This document shows, piece by piece, positions 22,150 through 32,864 of a DNA stretch of 64,000 bases (positions are counted from its first letter, which is position 1; every line of letters starts with the position of its first letter). The notes under the pieces were generated by a model. It saw nothing but the letters and a program-made list of their open reading frames with translations, ran no database searches and was not told where the DNA came from. This DNA is from Monosiga brevicollis MX1 (taxonomy: Eukaryota; Opisthokonta; Choanoflagellata; Craspedida; Salpingoecidae), in contig NW_001865068.1 in assembly GCF_000002865.3 (NCBI RefSeq), positions 473,537 through 537,536 of the forward strand. The letters run 5' to 3'. Position numbers and translations under genes: made by a program.

Positions 22150-25100
22150 TTAAACGGCAATGACTGGCTTTGTGTTTGTCGCTTTGAGGGCGCTGGGCAG
22201 CCGCAGCGCGGCCGCTCGAGAATGCCCGTGAAGCCCTTCAATCAATGCTAGATCCACAGCGTCCTGAATAATAACCTCGGCAGACTAGAAAATGGGTACA
22301 AAGCATCACGCCTTTGAATGAGAAAATGGATCAAAATCACAAAGTGAATACCCATGGGACGGGCACGAAAGCGTACCGCGCGATCTTGCAGCTCAAGGAA
22401 GGTACGGGGCCGCAAGAAGGTGTGCACGCTCAGTCCACCAAACGACCGAGCCGTGCCGCCCGTGGGCAGCGTGTGGTTCGGGCCAGCTCCATAGTCGCCC
22501 AAAACCTCCGCAGCCATGTGGCCCACAAAAAGAGCCCCATAGTGCTTGAACCGCGGCACCAGCGCCGCCGCATCCGCCGTGTGCACCTCCAAGTGCTCTG
22601 GTGCCAATCGGTCCGACACCTCAATCGCCTCCTCCAGACTGGCCGTGTGCACAGCAAAACTGTTCTTCTCCACGGCTACCCGTGCCGTCTCTGCCGTAGG
22701 CAGCGTCGATAATTGGCGCTGCACCTCCTTGTTCACCGCCTCAATCAGCGTGCTGCTCGGTGTCACCAAAATGGCGCGCGCTGCCACATCATGCTCGCTC
22801 TGTGCCAACAAGTCGGCAGCCACCACCGCCGGATCAGCCGTGTCGTCGGCCACCACCAAGCATTCCGAGGGACCCGCCAACATGTCAATGGCCACAGCAC
22901 CCGCCACCAACGACTTGGCAGCCGTCACAAACTTATTGCCAGGCCCCACAATCGCATCGCACACCGGGACCTCGCCGGCGCCATACGCAAATGCTGCAAT
23001 GGCCTGGGCTCCCCCCACGGCCAACAGGCCATCCGCGCCTGCAATGTACGCAGCTGCCAGCACGCTTGGGTGGGGGCGGGGGCTTGCCACCCACACCTGC
23101 TTGACACCCGCCACCCGGGCAGTGATGGCACCCATCAGCACACTTGACGGCAGTGGATAGCGACCTCCGGGCGCATAGCATCCCGCCACCTCCACGGCTG
23201 CCACGAGCTGACCCGCCCGGCCGCCATCAATCTTCAGGACGGCTTCATCCTGGACCGACTGTCGCTGCATCTGGGCAAACAGCCGGATTCGCGACGCCGT
23301 GCGATCCAGCATGGCACGGTCCGCGGCCTCCAGCTCGTCGTACACCTTCTTCAGATCAGCCTGACGGTAAATGTGTGGTTGGCCCACCTCAATGTCGCGC
23401 AGACGCACGGCGTGTTCCAACAGCGCTGCTTCACCGCGTTCGCGGATGTCGTGCATGATGGGCTCCACGATGGCACGGGCATCGGCGTCTACAGGGTCGC
23501 GGTGCAGGGGCGGCACGTCGTCTGACGGAATAACCCGCAAAGTGGGCTCCTGCAAAGTACGGGAATTGGCAGGCGCAGTCAGGGTGGCAATGGGGTGAGT
23601 GGTGGAAATGATACGGGAAGCGGCTTGGAGGAGGTGAACTAACCACAACAGACGTTTGCTCAACCACATGGTCCTGCTGCTCGGCCTGCAAACGGGCTTT
23701 GAGAAACTCAGGCTTGGCATTGCCAGGGCGGCGCTTGATCTTGAGATGACGGCGGTCCAGCACTCGCTCAACATCCGTAAAGGAGACACCGGCACTCACA
23801 CATTTGACCATGGCAAAATAAACAAGGTCGGCAGCTTCGGAGGCAACATGATCCGCCGTATCGGCCTATCAGCAAGTTTTACATCAAAAGTGCGGGGCAA
23901 CGCAAAACTGATCAACTCGGCACCACCTAGGGCAGGAGAAAGAGGGCATGGGGGCCTGCATACGCAGTGCGGCAGTCAATCCGTACCTCACTCAGTTCAA
24001 TGGCTTCCTCGACCAGCTTGTTCTTCAAAAGACCTGGGTCATTGTAGAGTCGCTGCGAGTAGGAGCCTTTGGGCGCGTTGGTTTTGCGGTCTTCAAGAAC
24101 AGACTCCAATAGAGCAATGCCAGTGCGCTCCCCGAAGCACGAGTGCAAGTTGCGATGGCAAAAGCCCTGAAGCATGAGGCCAAGAGAGTGGGTTAATGGT
24201 GAGAAGGGGAGGAGCGAGGTTTGTGAGCAGCCCGCTATGCGTAACACGATGCACTGACCGCGCCGTGCTGGGTGACTTGGAAAATGAGCAGATCACGATC
24301 ACAATCGTAATTGATGCGTTGGAGGGTTTGAGTGGCGCCAGAAGTGAGTCCCTTGTGCCACAGACCACGACGCCGGGACCAGTATACGCCTTCCTGAACT
24401 TCAATGGCCTTGCACAAGCTCTCTTGGTTGGAGTAGCAGACACCCAATGCCTTGCCCCGCTCGTCAACGACGAGGGTTGTCCACAGCTGATCCTCACTGC
24501 AAACGAGAGTGGGCCCGAGCGTGAGATCAGAAGCAATCGGCTGTACGTCTCCGTTTGCAAGAACGTCTGCACATGCGTGCGTACCGGTCGGTGTTCAGCA
24601 GGCTCGTCAGGAAGGCACTCGCCGATTCCGAGGTTTCAAGGGAGGTGAATTCAACCTAGCATCCACGATTGGAAGGGGGTCATGACATGATTGATGGGGA
24701 AAAAAAAAAGGTGGTTGTTTTCTCCGACGACGGTGCAGGGAGCTGAGCCGGGATGCCAAGGGGAGAACAGGGAGCGTACCACCGCAGCAATGCCGGCATC
24801 ATCTCGTTCGCGGGCATGGGCAGGGTTGCTGGCGGGTTGCCAAATTTGCATGTTGGCAGGACGCTCTGGTACCGAGGCTGAAGCATCAGTCAGCTAAGGC
24901 CACGGGAGAAAAAGGCGTTGAGTCGAGTGACAAGGAGCTTGAGGCTGAATCAGAGGAGAACGTGGTGCAGAAGACATACAACGAGGGTGCCCACAGCCTC
25001 GATGATGGGTGCAGCTGGCAATCGAGAAGCGGCGACGGCAAGGCGCTCGCGAGGAAACTGAATACGGGGCATCGAGTGTAAGGTGAGCCAATGTGAACGG

Positions 25101-25654
25101 GAGTCAAATGGTCAGGTGCGATGGAGTCCAGCGGATTGACCCACGGAAGCTAGATCCTCGGCCGAGATGGAGTTGATGGGAACAATGACTGTCCGTGCGC
25201 CTGCGTTCAAAAGTTCCTCGACACGATGAGCATCACCGGTGCCGAGCCACACGTGCACAAGATCCTCCTAGGCCGTTGTGGGCATAGGGAGTTTGGCAAA
25301 ATGAGCAACACGATGGGCAACCCAAAAAACATGAAACGTGCCAGCCAGCAGGGGTGGAGGCACGTGGAGGGCAGCAGCGCATGCGCGATGCAACAACAAC
25401 CTTGAAATAAGGTACGAGGCTGGCAATGGGAGCCTGATCAGCAATGGCCAGGATGTAAGCTCCAAAGAGCCGGAGGTGCTGGCTTTCCGCCTGGGACAGC
25501 GCCTGATGCCCAAATGCGCAGGAAGAAGAGAGGTAATTTAAGAGTGGGAAGCGGTCGACATGTTCAGCTGCCAGCTACAATCGCGCACCTGCCGCCGTTC
25601 CAAGGAAATCTTGGGCAGGATGGCCTGGATCGGTTCCAGCCCATGAGGGGCCAT
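22150..25654 (-). CDS. HIS4: Trifunctional histidine biosynthesis protein (HIS4)
   Basis: Minus-strand, multi-exon fusion. N-terminal region (ATG 25654: MAPHGLEPIQAILPKISLER; then AESQHLRLFGAYILAIADQ and LNAGARTVIVPINSISAEDL) corresponds to the non-catalytic N-domain of fungal His4. Next is phosphoribosyl-AMP cyclohydrolase (GVCYSNQESLCKAIEVQEGV, YWSRRRGLWHKG, INYDCDRDLLIF), then phosphoribosyl-ATP pyrophosphohydrolase (PKGSYSQRLYNDPGLLKNKL, EEAIELSE, ASEAADLVYFAM), then histidinol dehydrogenase (about 23560-22150; GCYAPGGRYPLPSSVLM, GPGNKFVTAAK, AGPSECLVVADD, APEHLEVH, GAGPNHTLPTGG). A last exon (22284-22150, SAEVIIQDAV...GHSRAAALRL) completes the dehydrogenase. It catalyses steps 2, 3 and the last two steps of histidine synthesis. 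The domain order is the same as in fungi. Confidence 0.9.
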
Positions 25655-25859
25655 GGTGGCCGATGACAGAGAGGAACAAGAACAACTGGGAGCTTGAGCT
25701 CCTTCACCCGCGCTGCGAGACGACAGCCGGGCAGAGAAGGATCCACCACAAGGATCAGATCATGGAGGTGTGAGCACGAGGGTTCAGATAGGGGGAGAGG
25801 CAGATCAGGGCCAACATCGAGCAAGCACCCCCCGGACATCAAGATGACCCAAGACCGCG

Positions 25860-25869
25860 CCGCGAGGAA

Positions 25870-25900
<31 letters not shown>

Positions 25901-26122
25901 TAGCCAGGAAGCAGGCAGGGCGGGTACGTACCAGCAAGCAAGTCAAGGCGGCGCGAAAAAAAAAGGCAAGGCTGGAGCAGTCACTGAGAGAGAGAGAGTT
26001 TGAGAGAGAGAGTTTGAGAGAGAGAGTTTGAGAGAGAGAGTTTGAGAGAGAGAGTTTGAGAGAGAGAGTTTGAGAGAGAGAGTTTGAGAGAGTTTGAGAG
26101 AGTTAGTTTGAGAGAGAGAGTT
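25860..26122 (+). repeat. GA microsatellite and (TTGAGAGAGAGAG)n minisatellite
   Basis: A short GA run at 25868-25900 upstream of HIS4, then from about 25987 tandem copies of a 13-14-base unit (GAGAGAGAGTTTGA) running into the gap at 26123. Confidence 0.9.
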
Positions 26123-26530
26123 NNNNNNNNNNNNNNNNNNNNNNNNNNNNNNNNNNNNNNNNNNNNNNNNNNNNNNNNNNNNNNNNNNNNNNNNNNNNNN
26201 NNNNNNNNNNNNNNNNNNNNNNNNNNNNNNNNNNNNNNNNNNNNNNNNNNNNNNNNNNNNNNNNNNNNNNNNNNNNNNNNNNNNNNNNNNNNNNNNNNNN
26301 NNNNNNNNNNNNNNNNNNNNNNNNNNNNNNNNNNNNNNNNNNNNNNNNNNNNNNNNNNNNNNNNNNNNNNNNNNNNNNNNNNNNNNNNNNNNNNNNNNNN
26401 NNNNNNNNNNNNNNNNNNNNNNNNNNNNNNNNNNNNNNNNNNNNNNNNNNNNNNNNNNNNNNNNNNNNNNNNNNNNNNNNNNNNNNNNNNNNNNNNNNNN
26501 NNNNNNNNNNNNNNNNNNNNNNNNNNNNNN
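26123..26530. other. Assembly gap (408 N)
   Basis: Run of N that begins inside the GA minisatellite, so its true length is unknown. Confidence 0.97.
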
Positions 26531-27072
26531 GCGCGCGTATTGAGCTTTTGAGCTGGAGGAGAGGTTGTTGAAGATTATGTTGCGGTGTTATAGTGTTTAT
26601 CATTTTGGGGGTAAGGTAGTTATTGTCGCCAAACAAGGTCTTATTGAATTGGTTCAGGACGAGGGTTCATGAAAACGTGCTTTGGCTCTGCGTCTTGGCG
26701 CGATTTTCTCGGGGCATGGGGGTGGTGAATGTTCTTCAGGTTGATGCCCAACGCTCATGACATGGGGCCCCGACTCACTGCCATTCAGCCGTTCAGCCGT
26801 TCAGCATGCACGTGCACCAAGATGCTGAATTCGGAGTTGAAAACTTTATTTCCCAGAGTCATATTCAATAATAACATTTGTCGGGAGACGAGCAGACGAG
26901 CAGCGGGGAGCACGGAGCCGTGCTGGAGGCGAGCTGGGAAAAAAAAAAAAAAAAAATGAGGCTGTGGGTGGTGGTTTGGGAGTGAGGTCCGTTCTCAGGG
27001 TCTAGGGGAAAGCAGTGCAGAGACGGGCCAGTGTGCGTGTGCGTGTGTGCGTGTGTTGTGTTGCATGCCATC
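26531..27072. other. Intergenic, no gene seen
   Basis: Upstream of the thymine-DNA glycosylase gene. Contains an A homopolymer (26940-26956) and a short GTGTGC-rich stretch at 27030-27058. No coding signal on either strand. Confidence 0.5.
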
Positions 27073-28476
27073 ATGGCTCAGCGATCAAGACCGAGGCAAA
27101 CGCGGGCGAACCAGACGGCGATGGACCCCAATGTCAAGCGCAAGCAACCCCCGCCGGTAGCGCTGCTTTGCTGTGGGCCGGCGACTGCTCGTTTTGGGCA
27201 CAGAGTACCCGCATGCAGCCTACAACTGGCCCAAATCTCACCGCGTTTTGCGGCGCTTTGCATACCATGGCATAGAAACGGGTCAAACGGGAGCGCATCA
27301 TCGAGGGCACGCCCGAGAGTGAGGCATTGCGGGGCGGTCTTCCAGACCTCTTGTTGCCCAATTTGCGAGTTTTGATCATTGGCATCAATCCAGGCGTCTG
27401 GTCAGCTGCTCGTGGCCACCATTATGCAGGTTAGAGCTTTGCAAGGGTCCTCGCCGGCGACGCGGGGTTGACTTCAAGCCTGTCCGCGTCCGCGCTCACT
27501 CGCGGCTATCCCCCGCATCCGCAGGTCCTGGAAACCACTTTTGGCCGTGCTTAAATCACTCGGGGCTTCTCCCAGCTGGCGTGGAGCTGGGCTGGCAAAC
27601 TGACATGTCTTGTGGCCAATATGGGATTGGGTTTACCAACTCGGTTGCGCGCACGACTCGCGGGCAGATGGACCTGGACAAGTTGGTCTGCTCTACCCAA
27701 ACATTGGTCGCGACATTTTGAAAAAAAACATTGGTCGCGGCATTTTGACCGCCGGCTTTCTTTTGACATGTGATGTTCACTTGTCCTACCATGCTCTCGG
27801 GCAACCGTGGTGCAGGTCGGAAATTGAGGACGGCGTGGCGCGTCTGAGGCAACTCATTCAAGAATATCAACCTGCCATTGCAGCGTTTAATGGGAAAGGT
27901 GAGCATGTTGTCGGGTGGGGCAAGCACTGGCTCGTGTTGCTCGGGCAGTTGTCCGCACTTTTTTCGTGTCGCTCGAGCAGGCAGTCACAATCACCTCGAC
28001 CTTGGGCCGTACTGGCTTCTTTTTTGTCAGGCGTCAGCGAAATCTTTTTTAAGCGTCAGTTTTCGCGCAAGGTCACGACGCTCGGACTTCAGCAGGAGAC
28101 CATTGGGGTAGGAACACGTCACGGCCGTGTACACGGGCCCTTTTCACCACGCGTGTCTTTTAACTTGACGGGATTGATTGGTGCAGGAAACGCGCCTTTA
28201 TATCATGCCGTCGACCTCGCCGCGCGGCGCCACAAGACCCAGGTCAGCATTGGGCGACGGCCTGTTTGGCATAGCGTGGGCGGAGCTCATACAGGGTGGG
28301 CTGATGTGCGACGCAGGTGGCAAGACAAGCTGCCTTTCTTTCGGGAACTGGCAGCTCTGGCAAAACCAGCCATCAAAGCAGATGAGGGTGATTCTGTCGC
28401 ATTGCCCGCACAACCCACCACAGTGACGGTCAAGGCTGAACCAACCGAGGCCTCCGAACCGGCCAAGCCAAAGTAG
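27073..28476 (+). CDS. TDG: Thymine-DNA glycosylase (TDG/MUG family)
   Basis: Seven exons with frame-consistent GT-AG junctions: 27073-27156, 27276-27429, 27525-27681, 27816-27898, 28031-28107, 28187 to about 28241, and about 28318-28476. Basic N-terminus ([25 protein letters not shown]), then the catalytic region [36 protein letters not shown], in which GINPG holds the catalytic Asn of TDG. Also [13 protein letters not shown] (DNA-intercalation/binding loop), [23 protein letters not shown] and the C-terminal [11 protein letters not shown] loop that corresponds to YVMPSSSAR. The tail carries VTVKAEPTE, a SUMO-consensus lysine at a position reminiscent of vertebrate TDG. Removes T or U from G mismatches in base-excision repair. 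The intron at 27682-27815 contains a direct duplication. Confidence 0.9.
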
Positions 28477-29189
28477 ATCAACCGTGCTGAGCGCGCCCCT
28501 GCAAGGGGGTAAAGGCTGTGAATTGACTAATGTCTGTCATCTCGAGGCCTTGTCAAGACTCTCGTGGGTCTGTTCCCACTTGCTTTTCCAGCACGCCCCA
28601 CATATCAGTTGAGTTGAGAGAAGCCTAGACCCAGGCTTGTGGCAGTGGCAGTGGCAGTGCCTGTGTCTGTAGCAGTGGCAGTGGCAGTGGCAGTGGCAGT
28701 GCTTGTGTCTGTAGCAGTGGCAGTGGCAGTGGCAGTGTCACCATAAGCTCGCCCCTAAGCTCTTCTCTCTTTTGTTTTGCACTTGTCCTTCTCGCGTTTT
28801 CCCTTGGTTCACTCGTTCCTCTGTCTCTCTGGTGCTGCAATTTGTTAGTCCCTCTTCTCTTTGAAAGTAATCAAATTTCCCCCAATCTCTGTTTCTCTCT
28901 CTGTTAATACTCAATTTTTCCCCACGAATTCTCTCCCTCTCTTTGCTCCTTTCTACATTTCTCTGAACCTCTCACGCGCTGACTCTCTCTCTTCGTTTCT
29001 CTTTTCACCACTTTTTTCGTTGTGTGTGTGATGACGTTGGCGGTTGTCGAGCGCGCGCTACTGACGACAACGACGAGGCAGCATCGACTCGTTGGCAAGC
29101 AAGGGACCCGGACGGCATTTATTCAACTCGGCAAACGTGTGTGTAGCCTTTGCACCTCATCGTCTGCCTCTTCCTCTTTGCTGAGCACG
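28477..29189. other. Intergenic with GGCAGT repeats and pyrimidine tract
   Basis: 28636-28740 holds (GTGGCA)n blocks separated twice by GTGTCTGTAGCA, a short compound minisatellite. From 28750 to 29010 the plus strand is CT-rich, ending before the UMP-CMP kinase start. A possible upstream in-frame ATG for that kinase is at 29031. Confidence 0.7.
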
Positions 29190-30565
29190 ATGGCTAAGCC
29201 CACTGTTGTTTTCGTTCTCGGCCCGCCCGGTGCCGGCAAGGGCACGCAAAGTTCCAACATTGTCAAGGTGCGCGCCGGGACCACCTCTCTCTTCCCACCC
29301 TCCCTCTCGCTGTGCCCCAAAGGACTAGATGGTCGTCAGAGGGAAGACCAAAACATGCGGAGGGGGGGAGGGGGAGCAGGGATGACCAGGTTTTTGCTTT
29401 TGCTCCATGCCCTGATTCACCACTCCCCATGTTTCCTGATCCTTCTGCCCTATTTTCTTTTCGGAATGACCCACTAGAACTTCAACTTTACCCATCTCTC
29501 GGCTGGTGATTTGCTCCGCGCCGAGCGGTAAGACGGCACAAAAGGACAATCTGCGACAATCTTGGTGCTAGGGGTGCTAGATTACCATCGAGGCACCCTG
29601 TCCCGTGGAGACAGGGTGGCGCGGGGCCTCTCTGATGCATAGCGCTCGACCTCAACTCGATGGGTTGCATCATTGATCTTTTTTGGCCGCAGCAACACGG
29701 GCTCAGATTTGGCTGACCTCATCAACGGCTACATCAAGGAAGGCAAGATTGTGCCCGTCAAAATCACTTGTGGCTTGATTGAAAAGGTACGTCAACGCGC
29801 GCGCGCGCGCGCGTGTTCAATGGGCGGCACGTTGACATCAGATATTTTTCATCTTCTCATCCACCTGGCCATGACATCCGACCCCAGGCCATGCAAGAGG
29901 ATCCCAACTCCAAGTTTTTGATTGATGGCTTTCCCCGCAACAAAGACAACCTGGATGGTGAGACCTCGTGAATGCCTCATCGTGTTTGTGCCGCGCACCC
30001 CTGATCCCTGGTTTGATGTTGGCTTCTGACAGGCTGGAACGAGGTGATGGCTGACAAGGTTGATGCACGTTTTGTTCTCTTCTTGGACTGCCCTGCCGAG
30101 GTCAGCGGGCGCCTCCTGCTTGTGTGGCCCGGGGCACTTGTACCATGCGCACACGCTTAGTGTCGCGTGCCGTCGTGAATACCCTTTTATGCTCATTTCG
30201 CCTCGTTTTCTCTTCTTGCTGTCAAAGGTGTCGACCGAGCGTTGCCTTTCTCGCGGTGCTGCCGGAGGTGGCCGCGTCGATGACAACCTTGAATCCCTCC
30301 AGAAGCGCCATGCCACATATGAGAATGAGACCAAGCGTACGTGGGCGCTTTTTAGCTTGCTCATCATCCCTTGAAACCACTCGACATTGAAAATAGGACA
30401 ACTCTTTCTCGTATCATCATGCTCAGCTTTGGTGTGTTTGAACTTGCAGCCGTTCTGGATGAATTCCTGAAGCAGGGCATGCTGCGCAAGATTGATGCCA
30501 CTCGCGATGTGGATGCAGTATGGACGGATGTGGATGCCCTCTTCCGTGAGGAGAACCTGGCCTAA
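29190..30565 (+). CDS. CMPK1: UMP-CMP kinase
   Basis: Multi-exon. Exon from ATG 29190: MAKPTVVFVLGPPGAGKGTQ (P-loop). Following exons: NFNFTHLSAGDLLRAE, NTGSDLADLINGYIKEGKIV, PVKITCGLIEK, PNSKFLIDGFPRNKDNLDGW, VDARFVLFLDCPAE, VSTERCLSRGAA with RVDDNLESLQKRHATYENET, and PVLDEFLKQGMLRKIDATRD ending ...FREENLA, TAA 30563-30565. The GFPRN-DNL-GW and RxDDN-ES-xKRxxTY signatures are specific for UMP/CMP kinases rather than adenylate kinases. Phosphorylates UMP, CMP and dCMP. The frame stays open upstream to ATG 29031, which would add a Thr/Arg-rich leader without acidic residues apart from one Glu. Confidence 0.9.
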
Positions 30566-30810
30566 GTCTGTTTCCGCATCAGATTTGTCTTTGTTCTGGC
30601 TCCACTTGAATTGATGCCGCGGTCCAATGTTCGTTGGCTTGTTTGTTGGCTTGTTTGTCGCCATGCTACATTTTCGATTGAAGATGACTCTACAGAACCC
30701 TTGGCATGGTCTAGTTCCAGCCGGGGGGTTGGTAGTTCACTCGATCCCATTGCAAAGCTATGTACTCTCTAGGATTAGGGCTTCTGGAATGGATTGGCGG
30801 CAATGCGCTC

Positions 30811-32018
30811 CTATTGCAGCCGCTTGTACCTGGCAAATGAGGCGCGACTGGTCACGGAGAGCGCCTCGTCCCACCAGTCACCGTAGTAGACGACGAGTGA
30901 GGCATTAATGTGATGAAAAAACTTGGTGTCTTTGGGCAAGTGATCAATGCAATAACGATAGAGTCGCACGAGGAACTCGGCGTCTTGAAAATGGAGAAGA
31001 TCCTCGCGAGCTCGTGTCCAGTTCCAGGCAGAGCGCAGCACGATGGGGTGACCATGATGGACGCGCGTGCAGCTTGGTTCGGTACAGCCGGGCAGAATGA
31101 GACCGTTGTCGAGACTTACATCGGTGATGATGGTGGGAGGCTCGTTGATGATCCAGTTGACGGGGGTCAAAGGCTCATTTCGCGGGGTCACCAGGTAGTT
31201 GTGGGTCATGAAGACCATGTCATCACTCACAGAGTGCACAATGTGGTACAGCTTTCGAGGGTGCCAGGCGTCATCGTCGTCAGCCAAGACCACGTAGCGC
31301 CGGGTGGCGTGGTCTACGCCGGTGTTTCGGTTGGCACCGGCATAGAACCTGCCCTGGCGTAAGACTACCTCCAGTTTGGATGGGATGCGGCTAGCACGGA
31401 AGACATGCTTGAAACATTCATGAATCAGTTTGGCTTGTTCAGAGGTGCTCACACCGGCAATGACCAGGATGACTTCGGCAGGACAGTAGAGTTCTTGTCG
31501 TGTCAGGCTTTGGACAAAACGGTCGAGGGTTGTGGCGAGCCAGGCCTCGGTCAAGTCTGGCCTCTTGATGAAAGAGGGGACAATGACGGAGAAGTTTTCG
31601 GCCACCTCGGTGCAAATGGCGTGAGGCAACAAGGGGCATCCTCTGATGGAGGTTCGGGGCCTTGTCCAGCTGATGTTCAAGTCTCGCGAGAGCCTTTGCG
31701 CCGCTCTTCTTTGAGAGGACAGCATAAAGTTGGGCGGTGCTGTCGTGATGGCCACGGCAGGGTCGGAATGAAATCCGAAAGACACGACACAGGCGGGGAG
31801 AGCGTAAGCGGCAAATTTCAACACGTGCTGGTTTGCTCGAGCGCATCAAGCCGGCTCGCCAGGATGCATGGGAGATGTGGGGCGAGGCATAAAACCGCGG
31901 CAAACGTACATGTCATGAGATATGCACCGCCGAGGAGCAGCAGGAAAAGAGACATGCCAATCATCAGCCAACTGAGCTGGCCCCAGCGCCCTGCCACGGG
32001 GGCGCTTCCAGAGGCCAT
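30811..32018 (-). CDS. Type II membrane glycosyltransferase (GT-A fold)
   Basis: Minus strand. ATG 32018 gives a short cytoplasmic tail (MASGSAPVAGRWGQLS) and one membrane segment (WLMIGMSLFLLLLGGAYLM), then an intron near 31910 and a long catalytic exon ending at 30811. The lumenal part has an N-linked site (NIS), VAENFSVIVPSFIKRPDL (a start typical of GT2-like GT-A domains), VLRQGRFYAGANRNTG and RRYVVLADDDDAWHPRKL, where the DDD run is the nucleotide-sugar/metal motif. Further NxT/S sites (NWTR, NAS) fit the Golgi lumen. Family GT2-like by pattern; donor and acceptor are unknown. Position of the intron after the membrane segment is approximate. Confidence 0.7.
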
Positions 32019-32225
32019 GTCGCAATGGTGGGGCGCCCGGGGTGATCCTGGCGATGGACACAAGTCAAGCCTCCGAAGCCAAACTCACCCGCCACACCGG
32101 TCACCCCCTCCCACCCCCGAGGCTTCACGGGCCAGTCCAAGCCGTTTGTTTCCCATGCATATCAGCCAAGCCGCGTTGACAGTCTGAAAGTGAATAGATT
32201 GCGGTCTCAGTCTCGAGTGTGCCGA

Positions 32226-32436
32226 AGAGAGAGAGAGAGAGAGAGAGAGTGTGTGTGTGTGTGTGTGTGCGGGAGAGAGAGAGAGAGCGGGGGGAGAGAG
32301 AGAGATCAATTGATGCACATGTAGGGGGACGGAGAGAGAGAGAGAGAGAGAGAGAGGGAATATGAGAGAGACTCAAGAGACACAGAGACTCAAGGGACGG
32401 AGAGACTCAGAGACAGAGACAGAGCGACAAAGAGAC

Positions 32437-32469
<33 letters not shown>

Positions 32470-32750
32470 CAGAGAGACAGAGAGACAGAGACAGAGAGAG
32501 AGACAAATGAATACAATTCAAAGCACAAAGACCAGAACAAATCAAGAGAGAGACAAGGATGCAGAGACTTTGAGGAAGAGACGAGGAAGGGATAGAGGTA
32601 TAGATGGAGAGTGAGAAGAGGGCGAGGGCGAGGGAGAGGGAGAGGAAGACGGCGAGGGAGAGGGCGAGGGCGAGGGAGAGGAAGAGGAAGAGGAAGAGGA
32701 AGAGGAGGGAGGGGGGAGGGAGATAAGAGACGGAGAGATGGAGAGCGAAA
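32226..32750 (+). repeat. GA-rich compound microsatellites
   Basis: Successive tracts (GA)n, (GT)n, (GA)n, (GACAGA)n and (GAGGGA)n between the glycosyltransferase and the first L-domain gene. Open frames over them are low-complexity only. Confidence 0.9.
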
Positions 32751-32864
32751 AAGTAGACACAGACACATGCCTTGAACGAGGAAGGCATACGTTCGCAGTG
32801 ATAAAAAAGTCATTTATTTTTTCCAAGTTTACATGTAATCTTTGAATTTTTTTTTTTTTTTTGG

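Noticed and set aside
22546-23160. Plus-strand open frame of about 200 codons
   Set aside because: Antisense of the histidinol dehydrogenase exon, which has clear motifs on the minus strand.
22150-25654. Bacterial contamination or recent transfer of the his genes
   Set aside because: The gene has GT-AG introns, the fungal domain order and normal neighbours.
26084-26636. Open frames across the N run
   Set aside because: They exist only because N codons cannot be stops.
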